From: Amycolatopsis australiensis
GTDB lineage: Bacteria > Actinomycetota > Actinomycetes > Mycobacteriales > Pseudonocardiaceae
NCBI RefSeq assembly: GCF_900119165.1
Contig: NZ_FPJG01000006.1
Location: 2,356,001 to 2,420,000 of the forward strand
DNA: 64,000 nucleotides
Direction: 5' to 3'
The notes beneath the pieces are model-generated. The model searched no databases, was not told the DNA's origin, and saw nothing but the letters and a program-made list of their open reading frames with translations. Position numbers and translations under genes: made by a program. How positions within the stretch are numbered: position 1 is the first letter of the stretch; each line of letters starts with the position of its first letter. Positions 1 to 7,349 of this stretch are shown one piece after another.

Positions 1-1
1 G

Positions 2-301
2 TGCGGCGACACCGGCGGCCGGATGGCGGTGTACCACACGGACGCGCCGGAGTTCGAGCTGTCGCGCGTGGAGTGGGCGTCCGGCCAGGACGACGAGATC
101 GCGGTCGACAGCACGGGCCCCCAGATCCTGCTGTGCACGGCGGGCGACCTGCTGGTGACGGCCGACGACGGCGAGAAGGTGGAGCTGAGGCGCGGCCAGT
201 CGGTCTGGCTGCCGGCGGCGGACCCACCGGTCCGAGTGCGCCCGTTGGCGGGCGCGCGAGCCCAGTTGTTCCGCGCGACGGCGGGAACCTGCGAGGACTG
301 A
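2..301 (+). CDS. manA: Mannose-6-phosphate isomerase, C-terminal fragment
   Basis: The frame is open from the left edge and ends at a TGA, giving about 99 residues of a C-terminus. The stretch around PQILLCTAGDLLVTADDG followed by LRRGQSVWLPAADPPV resembles the C-terminal cupin barrel of class I phosphomannose isomerases, zinc enzymes that interconvert mannose-6-P and fructose-6-P for GDP-mannose and cell-wall mannan supply. The metal-binding half lies outside the window. Support also comes from position, since manA lies upstream of ahcY, tmk and mtrAB in related actinomycetes. The call rests on a short fragment and on synteny. Confidence 0.72.
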   Translation, partial: CGDTGGRMAVYHTDAPEFELSRVEWASGQDDEIAVDSTGPQILLCTAGDLLVTADDGEKVELRRGQSVWLPAADPPVRVRPLAGARAQLFRATAGTCED

Positions 302-763
302 AGCCGCGGCTTCTGTGTGCGTTCCGTGTGGCGGCATCCGAGACGATAAGGCTCATCGGGGGGACCCTGGTGCGCTGGTGCGCGCAGCCGGCCCGCTGGG
401 GGTGGCGCCGGTCGGCACCCGCCCGGCGCCCGTGGGCTGAGGGTGGTGCCGTGAGGGGGCGGCACCACCCTGCTTCGCTCCCGGCTGTGCACCTGGTCGG
501 GGAGGCCGGGCGTCGCCGGGGGCGGGGTTCGGTGAGGGGGAGTAGCCCCCGCTGCGGGCGCGGGTCGGGGGACGTGCAGGGCGGGAAGTGCCCGCTGGGC
601 CGCTCGCTCCGACGCCTGGATCGGGTGGTCAGGACGGCGAGCAGCCGCCGCAGCGGTTAGAACGGTTCGGTCAGCGGCGACAGGGCTGGTCGGGGCGGCG
701 GGCCGGTCGCGGGGATCGGCGAGGTTGCCCGTCCCGCACGGGCGGCGAGCATCGGCGCGGGGC
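302..763. other. Gene-free stretch between manA and the SARP gene
   Basis: No convincing gene is seen; the open frames here have no recognisable protein and arise from high GC. The stretch holds a 12-bp perfect hairpin (440-471), a small GGGGG/CCCCC hairpin near 536-550, and a 20-bp sequence at 657-676 that nearly duplicates (18 of 20) the stop-codon end of the SARP gene downstream. Confidence 0.5.
440..471 (+). terminator. Hairpin downstream of manA
   Basis: Perfect 12-bp inverted repeat AGGGTGGTGCCG / CGGCACCACCCT around an 8-nt loop, about 140 bp after the manA stop. It has no U-tract, as is common for actinobacterial terminators. It could serve manA on the plus strand or the convergent SARP gene on the minus strand. 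Confidence 0.5.
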
Positions 764-3691
764 TCAGACCGGTTCGGTCAGCGCCAGTAACGCCCGCCGC
801 ACCGCGGCCGCGCTCGCGTCGCGTGCATCGGCCAGGTTCGCCGCCTCCGCAGCCGCTTCCGAAGCCAATCCCTCCTCACCCACCCCTTCATACGCCCGCC
901 GCAGCACCAGCCACGTCAAGCCCGTCGCCGATCTGCTGCCCATCTCGCGGAACTCGTCCAGGCACGCGCGCAACACCGGGATCGCCCGCGCCGCTTGGCC
1001 CTCGCCGATCCAGCTCGCCGCTATCGCTCGGGTGCACGACAGCTCCCGTGGGCGCTCGTCCAACTCCCGGGCCAGGTCACGGGCCTCCTCGAACGCCGCC
1101 GTCGCGTCGCCGCGGGCGCCCCTTGCCGCCGAGATCGCGCCCAATGTGCGCAGTGACTTCGCCAGTTCCGAACGCGCCATCGTGCCACGCAGCAACGCCA
1201 CCGATTCCGCGATCGCCGTCGCCGCCTGTTCTTCCTCGCCCGTCAGCAGCGCTGACCACGCGTACCCGTGCAACGCCGTGCCGATCTGCCGCGCGTCGCC
1301 GGTCTCGCGGGCCGCCGCCAGGGCAAGCCGGTCGACTGTCCTGGCCTCGGTCACGCGGCCGAGTCGCAGCAGCGCCGCCGACTCCGCCGCCCGGACCAGC
1401 AGCGCCTCCCGTTCACCGTCCACAGTGAACAGCTCGCGAGCGCCGGCGGCCGTGTGCAGTGCCTCTTCCGCGCGGCCGAGCCCGATCAGGCAGTGCGCCA
1501 GGTTCGCCGAAACCCACGCGTGCGTGCGCCGATCTCCCTGGACTTCCAGCTCCTTCGCGCACTCCCGGTACGCGGCGGCCGCCTCCTCGTACTGCCCGCG
1601 CGCGTGCCGCAGCAGCGCCAGGTTGGCCTCCGCCACGACGGCCACCCGGCGATCCTCCGCCCGCGCCAGCACCGTCTCGTACGCCGCCCGCAGGTCCGCG
1701 TACTGCCCGTGCAAGTACAGGTACACGCTCAGCTTGTCCAGCAGCAGCAACGCTTCCCGCGCGTCCAGCGACCCGATCAGCGACATCAGGTTCGCGCGCT
1801 CGGCCGCGAACCAGTCGTCCGGACGCTCGAGCAGCCGAGCCACCAGCGCCTCCGGCAGCGGCTGCGCGAACGGCTCGTGGGCCACGGCCGGCATCGGCAC
1901 CGTCCGGGGCAGGCGCGCCGCCGCCGCGTCCGCGAGCGCCAGCGTCGCCGCCAGCACCGTCGGCGCGCCGCCCTCCTCCGCCGCGCCTTCCGCCGCGTAC
2001 AGCCGGACGAGGTTGTGCATCCGGTAGCGGCCTTCGCCGGTCGCGTCCGGGCCGTGCGCCTCCAGCAGGCTCGCTTCGACGAGCTCTTCGACCGCCTCGT
2101 CCGCGTCCGCGCCGATCAGCGTCGTGACCGCCCAGGCGGGCAGATCGGCGACGCGGCACCGGCCGACCAGCCGGAACGCCCGCCGCGCCGCCGGCCGCAG
2201 GCCGTCGTAGCTCAGCGCGATGCTGCCGCGGACGGCCAAGTCGCTGACGGTCAGCTCGTCGAGACGGCGGACCTCGTCTTCGAGACGGCCGGCCAGTTCC
2301 GCGACCCGCAGGTGCGGCCGGATGGCCAGGCGGCTGCCCGCGATCCGCAGGGCGAGCGGCAGGCCCGCGCACGCGTCGATGATGCGCTGCGCGTCGGCGC
2401 GCTCCCGGGCCACCCGCGGCCCGGCGAGCCGGTCCAGCAGTTCGGCGGCCTCCGCGCCGGACAACGGCCCGACGGGCAGCCGGTGCGCGCCCGCGAGCCC
2501 GCTGAGCCGCTGCCGGCTCGTCACGAGCACCGCGCAGCCCGGCGTGCCCGGCAGCAGCGTGCGGACGTGCTCGGGGTCGGCGGCGTCGTCGAGCACCACC
2601 AGCACCCGCCGGTCGGCCAGCCGGCCGCGGAACACCGCCGCGCGGGCGCGGACGTCGTCCGGTACCGCGGGGCCGGGGACGCCGAGCGCGCGCAGCAGGT
2701 CGGCCAGCACCGCGCCGATCTCGCGCCCGCCGAGCGGGACGTACAGCTGCCCGTCCGGGTACTGCGCGCGCAGCCGGTGCGCGGCGCGCACGGCGAGGGT
2801 GCTCTTGCCCGCGCCCGGCTCGCCGCTGAGCACGGCGACCGGGACGCCGTCACCGCCGCTCAGCACCGCGGCCAGCTCGGCCAGTTCGGCGGCGCGGCCG
2901 GTGAAGTCGCCGATGTCGGGCGGCAGCTGGCACACCGGCCACGACGGCGGCGGCAGCCGCGGCACGGGATCCTCCCCGCGCAACACGGCGGCGTGCACCC
3001 GGCGGACCTCGGCGCCCGGTTCGACGCCGAGCTCCTCGACGAGCGTGGCCCGCAGCCGCCGGTAGACCTCCAGTGAGTCGCCCTGCCGCCCGGCCCGGTG
3101 CAGCGCGGTCATCAGCTGCGCGGCCGGCCGCTCCCGCAGCGGGTGCTCGGTGAGCACGGCCTGCAGCTCGCCGGTCAGCTCCCCGTGCCGCCCGGCGGTG
3201 AGCTCGGCGTCGACGCAGTCCTCGAACACGGCGAGCCGCTCGGACTCCAGCCGCGCGATGTCGGCGTCGAGCCGCGGCACGTGCAGCCCGGCCAGCACGG
3301 GCCCCCGCCACTGCGCGAGCGCCCGCCGGTAGTGCCGCGACGCGGTGCCGGGATCCCCGGCCCGCTGCCCTTCGGCGACGGCGGACCGGAAGACGAGCAG
3401 GTCGAGCTCGTCCGGCTCGACGTGCAGCCGGTAGCCGAGCGGCCCGTGCCCGACGCGCAGGCCGTCGATCCGGTCACGCAGCCGCGAGAGGTAGGTGTGC
3501 AGGTTGGAGGCGTACGACTTCGGTGGCCGTTCCGGCCACAGCGCCTCGACCAGCACGTCGGCATGGACGTACTGGCCGGCGTTGAGCAGCAGCACGGCCA
3601 GCAGGGTGCGCTGCCGCTCACCGCGCAGGGTGAGCCAGCGCCCGGGCGCGCTCTCGACGGCGAGCGGCCCGAGCACGCCGAAGCGAGCCAT
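764..3691 (-). CDS. AfsR/SARP-family transcriptional regulator with NB-ARC and TPR domains
   Basis: Encodes about 975 residues. The N-terminus (FGVLGPLAVE) begins an OmpR-like winged helix, followed by a bacterial transcriptional activation domain to about residue 245. A P-loop NTPase of the NB-ARC/STAND type follows, with Walker A SGEPGAGKST near residue 290 and an LLVLDD-like Walker B. The C-terminal half is Ala/Arg/Leu-rich TPR-like helices. This is the AfsR layout; these regulators activate secondary-metabolite or developmental genes. ATG at 3691 is preferred because GGGGGAGG lies 5 nt upstream; the GTG two codons earlier overlaps that site. No biosynthetic cluster adjoins it, so the target is unknown. 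Manually read domain borders are approximate. Confidence 0.88.
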   Translation of the reverse strand: MARFGVLGPLAVESAPGRWLTLRGERQRTLLAVLLLNAGQYVHADVLVEALWPERPPKSYASNLHTYLSRLRDRIDGLRVGHGPLGYRLHVEPDELDLLVFRSAVAEGQRAGDPGTASRHYRRALAQWRGPVLAGLHVPRLDADIARLESERLAVFEDCVDAELTAGRHGELTGELQAVLTEHPLRERPAAQLMTALHRAGRQGDSLEVYRRLRATLVEELGVEPGAEVRRVHAAVLRGEDPVPRLPPPSWPVCQLPPDIGDFTGRAAELAELAAVLSGGDGVPVAVLSGEPGAGKSTLAVRAAHRLRAQYPDGQLYVPLGGREIGAVLADLLRALGVPGPAVPDDVRARAAVFRGRLADRRVLVVLDDAADPEHVRTLLPGTPGCAVLVTSRQRLSGLAGAHRLPVGPLSGAEAAELLDRLAGPRVARERADAQRIIDACAGLPLALRIAGSRLAIRPHLRVAELAGRLEDEVRRLDELTVSDLAVRGSIALSYDGLRPAARRAFRLVGRCRVADLPAWAVTTLIGADADEAVEELVEASLLEAHGPDATGEGRYRMHNLVRLYAAEGAAEEGGAPTVLAATLALADAAAARLPRTVPMPAVAHEPFAQPLPEALVARLLERPDDWFAAERANLMSLIGSLDAREALLLLDKLSVYLYLHGQYADLRAAYETVLARAEDRRVAVVAEANLALLRHARGQYEEAAAAYRECAKELEVQGDRRTHAWVSANLAHCLIGLGRAEEALHTAAGARELFTVDGEREALLVRAAESAALLRLGRVTEARTVDRLALAAARETGDARQIGTALHGYAWSALLTGEEEQAATAIAESVALLRGTMARSELAKSLRTLGAISAARGARGDATAAFEEARDLARELDERPRELSCTRAIAASWIGEGQAARAIPVLRACLDEFREMGSRSATGLTWLVLRRAYEGVGEEGLASEAAAEAANLADARDASAAAVRRALLALTEPV

Positions 3692-3827
3692 GTCCACCTC
3701 CCCCGGGTCCCGGAACGGCCACCGTAGCGAAGGCCACCGACAAAACCCGGCGGTGCGGCGCGAGGCCCCGCGTCAGGTCCTCTAGGCTCCAAACCGGCAA
3801 TTCGGGAACTTCGGCAGGGGAGCGATC

Positions 3828-4745
3828 GTGTCAGCTGGAGGCGGAACCAAGGCGATCATCGCCGCGCTCGGGGCCAACGCCGGGATCGCGGCGGCGAAGT
3901 TCGCCGGCTTCCTCGTCACCGGGTCGTCGTCGATGCTGGCCGAGTCCGTGCACTCGCTCGCCGACACCTCCAACCAGGGCCTGCTGCTGCTCGGGCAGAA
4001 GACGTCGAAGCGCGCCGCCGACCGCGAACACCCCTTCGGCTACGGCCGGGACCGGTACTTCTACTCCTTCATCGTCGCCCTGATGCTCTTCACCCTGGGC
4101 TCCGCCTTCGCGATCTACGAAGGCATCCACAAGGTCGGGCACCCGGAACCGCTCGAATCGCCGATCGTCGCCGTCGTCATCCTGCTCGTCGCCGTCTGCC
4201 TGGAGGGCTACAGCTTCTACACCGCCATCGGCGAGTCGCGGAAGATCAAGGGCGACGCGAGCTGGTGGGGCTTCATCCGCCAAGCCAAGGAGCCCGAGCT
4301 CCCGGTCGTGCTCCTCGAGGACGCCGGCGCGCTGCTCGGCCTCGTCTTCGCGCTGCTCGGCGTCGGGCTGTCGGTCATCACCGGCGACCCGGTCTGGGAC
4401 GGCATCGGCACCCTCGCGATCGGCGTGCTGCTCGGCGTCATCGCCGTCATCCTGATCGTCGAGATGAAGAGCCTGCTCATCGGCGAAGGCGTCACCGAGC
4501 CGGTGCTGGCCACGATCGTCGACGAGCTGGCCGCGGGCAAGGTCGAGCGCGTCATCCACATCCGCACCCAGTACCTGGGGCCGGACGAACTGCTCGTCGC
4601 GGCGAAACTCGCGCTGGTGCCGGGCCTCGACACGGCCGAGGTGGCCGCCGCCATCGACGACGCCGAAGCCCGCGTCCGCGCCAAGGTGCCGGTCGCGAAG
4701 CTGATCTACCTGGAGCCGGACCTCGACCGCAGCCTTGCCGGGTAG
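3828..4745 (+). CDS. Cation diffusion facilitator family metal transporter
   Basis: 305 residues from a GTG with GGGGAG six nt upstream. The N-terminal helices carry ESVHSLADTSNQ, the H-x3-D metal-site motif of CDF transmembrane helix 2, and HPFGYGRDRYFY follows, as in CDF/ZitB-like proteins. Several hydrophobic segments run to about residue 215, then a soluble C-terminal domain (residues 215-305) of the kind that forms the CDF cytoplasmic dimer. The family exports Zn2+, Co2+, Fe2+ or Mn2+ in exchange for protons; the metal cannot be told from the sequence. It stands alone between a divergent regulator and an amino-acid permease. Confidence 0.9.
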   Translation: MSAGGGTKAIIAALGANAGIAAAKFAGFLVTGSSSMLAESVHSLADTSNQGLLLLGQKTSKRAADREHPFGYGRDRYFYSFIVALMLFTLGSAFAIYEGIHKVGHPEPLESPIVAVVILLVAVCLEGYSFYTAIGESRKIKGDASWWGFIRQAKEPELPVVLLEDAGALLGLVFALLGVGLSVITGDPVWDGIGTLAIGVLLGVIAVILIVEMKSLLIGEGVTEPVLATIVDELAAGKVERVIHIRTQYLGPDELLVAAKLALVPGLDTAEVAAAIDDAEARVRAKVPVAKLIYLEPDLDRSLAG

Positions 4746-4825
4746 CCCTTCGGCAAGCCGTCACGGTCCTGACCCGTTAGGGTGACTTACTGCGATACAT
4801 GCAGGCAGGCCGCGGGAGGTCAACG

Positions 4826-6343
4826 GTGCCCGGAACGGGATTGTGGCGCACTAAATCGATCGAACAGTCCATTGCGGACACCGACGAGCCGGAGACCAGG
4901 CTCCGGCGCAACCTGAGCGCCTGGGACCTCACGGTCTTCGGCGTCGCGGTCGTGATCGGTGCCGGCATCTTCACGCTGACCGCGCGCACCGCCGGTGACT
5001 ACGCCGGCCCGTCGGTCTCGCTGGCCTTCGTCTTCGCCGCGATCGCGTGCGCGCTGGCCGCGTTGTGCTACGCCGAGTTCGCCTCCACCGTGCCGGTCGC
5101 CGGCAGCGCCTACACGTTCTCCTACGCCACGTTCGGCGAGTTCATGGCGTGGATCATCGGCTGGGACCTGATCCTCGAGCTCGCGGTCGGCGCGGCCGCG
5201 GTGTCGAAGGGCTGGTCGGTCTACCTCGAGACGGTGCTCGGCTACCTCTTCGGGAAGGGCACCAAGACGACGTTCGACATCGGCGGGCTCACCGTCGACT
5301 GGGGCGCGCTCGTCGTCGTGGCGGTCCTGACGACGCTGCTGGCCCTCGGCACGAAGCTGTCTTCGCGGGTCTCGATGGTGATCACCGGCATCAAGGTCGC
5401 CGTCGTGCTGTTCGTGATCATCCTCGGCATCTTCTACATCAAGGGCGCCAACTACTCGCCCTACATCCCGCCCGCCGTCACCGGCTCCGCGGCCGAGACG
5501 GGGGTCGACCAGTCGCTGTTCTCGCTCATCGCGGGCGGCGCGAGCAGCTCGTTCGGCGTCTTCGGCCTGCTGGCGGGCGCGTCGCTGGTGTTCTTCGCCT
5601 TTATCGGCTTTGACATCGTCGCGACCACCGCGGAGGAGACGCGCAACCCGCAGAAGGCCGTGCCGCGCGGCATCATGGGCTCGCTCGCCATCGTCACGGT
5701 GCTGTACGTCGCGGTGTCGCTGGTGGTCGTCGGCATGACGTCCTACAAGGACCTGGCCACGTCGGCGGGCGACGGCAGCCACAAGACCCTGGCCACGGCG
5801 TTCGCCGCGAACGGCGTCGACTGGGCGGCCAACATCATCTCCTTCGGCGCGCTGGCCGGCCTGACGACCGTCGTGATGGTCCTGATGCTCGGCCAGGTCC
5901 GGATCATCTTCGCGATGTCGCGCGACGGCCTGATGCCGCGCGGGCTCGCGAAGACGGGCGAGCACGGCACGCCGAAGCGCGCGACGCTGATCGTCGGTGG
6001 CCTGGTCGCCGTCGCGGCGACGTTCTTCCCGGCGGACAAGCTCGAGGAAATGGTCAACGTGGGGACGCTGTTCGCGTTCGTGCTCGTGTCGGCGGGCGTG
6101 CTGATCCTGCGCCGGACGCGGCCCGAGCTGCCACGCGCGTTCAAGGTGCCGCTGGTGCCGCTCATCCCGATCCTGGCGATCCTCGCCTGCCTGTGGCTGA
6201 TGCTGAACCTGACGGTGCTGACCTGGCTCCGGTTCGTGGCCTGGATGGTGCTGGGCGTGCTGATCTACTTCGGCTACAGCCGGCGCCACTCGCTGCTGGG
6301 CAAGCGGCAGGCCGAGGGCGTCGGGGAGCCCGTGAGGGACTAG
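4826..6343 (+). CDS. APC-family amino acid permease
   Basis: About 505 residues with twelve or more hydrophobic segments. The first helix contains GAGIFTLTARTAGDYAGPS, matching the unwound GxGIF substrate-binding region of APC transporters, and FIGFDIVATTAEETRNPQ is the conserved segment near helix 6-7. The closest well-known group is the cationic amino acid transporter/YfnA-like branch. GTG at 4826 has GGGAGGT 5-6 nt upstream and is preferred to the in-frame ATG at 4799. A strong terminator follows directly, so the gene is probably monocistronic. The substrate is not determined. Confidence 0.9.
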   Translation: MPGTGLWRTKSIEQSIADTDEPETRLRRNLSAWDLTVFGVAVVIGAGIFTLTARTAGDYAGPSVSLAFVFAAIACALAALCYAEFASTVPVAGSAYTFSYATFGEFMAWIIGWDLILELAVGAAAVSKGWSVYLETVLGYLFGKGTKTTFDIGGLTVDWGALVVVAVLTTLLALGTKLSSRVSMVITGIKVAVVLFVIILGIFYIKGANYSPYIPPAVTGSAAETGVDQSLFSLIAGGASSSFGVFGLLAGASLVFFAFIGFDIVATTAEETRNPQKAVPRGIMGSLAIVTVLYVAVSLVVVGMTSYKDLATSAGDGSHKTLATAFAANGVDWAANIISFGALAGLTTVVMVLMLGQVRIIFAMSRDGLMPRGLAKTGEHGTPKRATLIVGGLVAVAATFFPADKLEEMVNVGTLFAFVLVSAGVLILRRTRPELPRAFKVPLVPLIPILAILACLWLMLNLTVLTWLRFVAWMVLGVLIYFGYSRRHSLLGKRQAEGVGEPVRD

Positions 6344-6361
6344 CCCGCCACTCGTTCGTGG

Positions 6362-6402
6362 AGCCCCGCCGACCTGCATCCCGCAGGTCGGCGGGGCTTT
6401 TT
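6362..6402 (+). terminator. Rho-independent terminator after the APC permease
   Basis: Perfect 16-bp stem AGCCCCGCCGACCTGC / GCAGGTCGGCGGGGCT with a 5-nt loop, followed by a run of T. It begins 18 nt after the permease stop. Confidence 0.92.
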
Positions 6403-6598
6403 GCGGCGGGTTCACCTCGGCCGATCTTGCTGTTCGCGCGGATAAGGGGACCCCATGTAGCAGGCAGAGTGACGTGCGATACCTTTCGATCCTTCGCGTC
6501 GCACTGACGGGCTAATTACAGCAGCGTGATTTGCACGCTCAGTGGTGCCGCGATCACAACTTTCGCAAGTGCTCTCCCCGCCGGTACAGGAGTTCCGA

Positions 6599-7297
6599 AT
6601 GCGCAGACGTACCTTCCGCGGCGCCGTCGCGATCATGGCGCTGACCACCGCCGCCCTCATCGGCACCGCCGGCTCCGCGCTGGCGTGCGTCCCCGGTGAC
6701 GACCGTGCCGAAGGCACCGTCGGCAACGCCACCACGTGCGAGGACATCGGCCTCGGCCAGGCCCTCGACGTGACCGACCAGCTCCAGGTCACCGGCGGCA
6801 CCACGAAGGACCAGTACCTGACGGTCACCGGGGTCGCCAAGGGCGTCACGGTCGCCGCGATCGTGGTCAAGGGCGGCGACGAGTACAACACCTACGTGCC
6901 GGGCAAGAAGGGCCTGCCGGGCACCCCGCCGTGGGAGAAGCTGCACGCTCCGATGGTCGGCAAGGACTCCAAGAACGTCCCGACGATCAGCCACTGGTTC
7001 GCGTGCGGCGCGAAGAAGGGCACCCCGCCGACCAAGACCTCCACGCCGCCGACCAAGACGTCCGCGCCGGCCACCAGCACCAAGCCGAGCGCTCCGGCGA
7101 CGTCGGACACCTCGGTCGCGCCGACCAGCACCACCGCTCCGGCCGCCGTCCCGGCGGGCAACGAGTCCGGTACCGGTGGCGGCCTGGCCAACACCGGGTT
7201 CGACAACAGCTGGCTGATCTGGGTCGCGGGCCTGCTGCTGGTCGCCGGTGGCGGTCTGCTCGCGCTGCTGAAGTTCCGCCGCAAGGCTTCCGAGTGA
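6599..7297 (+). CDS. Secreted, sortase-anchored surface protein (LANTG motif)
   Basis: 232 residues from ATG 6599 with AGGAG 6 nt upstream. The N-terminus is a signal peptide (RRR, hydrophobic core, cleavage near GSALA-CV). A globular region (about residues 25-140) has four cysteines. A Thr/Pro/Ser-rich stalk follows with a repeated PPTKTS unit, then LANTG at about 196-200, a transmembrane helix and a KFRRKASE tail. The last three parts form a cell-wall sorting signal; LAXTG rather than LPXTG is the motif preferred by class E sortases of high-GC actinomycetes. No sortase gene lies nearby. Function of the globular part is unknown. Confidence 0.85.
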   Translation: MRRRTFRGAVAIMALTTAALIGTAGSALACVPGDDRAEGTVGNATTCEDIGLGQALDVTDQLQVTGGTTKDQYLTVTGVAKGVTVAAIVVKGGDEYNTYVPGKKGLPGTPPWEKLHAPMVGKDSKNVPTISHWFACGAKKGTPPTKTSTPPTKTSAPATSTKPSAPATSDTSVAPTSTTAPAAVPAGNESGTGGGLANTGFDNSWLIWVAGLLLVAGGGLLALLKFRRKASE

Positions 7298-7312
7298 CGT
7301 TCTGACTCGGTC

Positions 7313-7349
7313 GAAGGCCCCTCGCCCCGGCGAGGGGCCTTCACTTTTT
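7313..7349 (+). terminator. Terminator between convergent genes
   Basis: Perfect 12-bp stem GAAGGCCCCTCG / CGAGGGGCCTTC followed by ACTTTTT. It overlaps the last codons of the convergent minus-strand gene. Confidence 0.88.
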
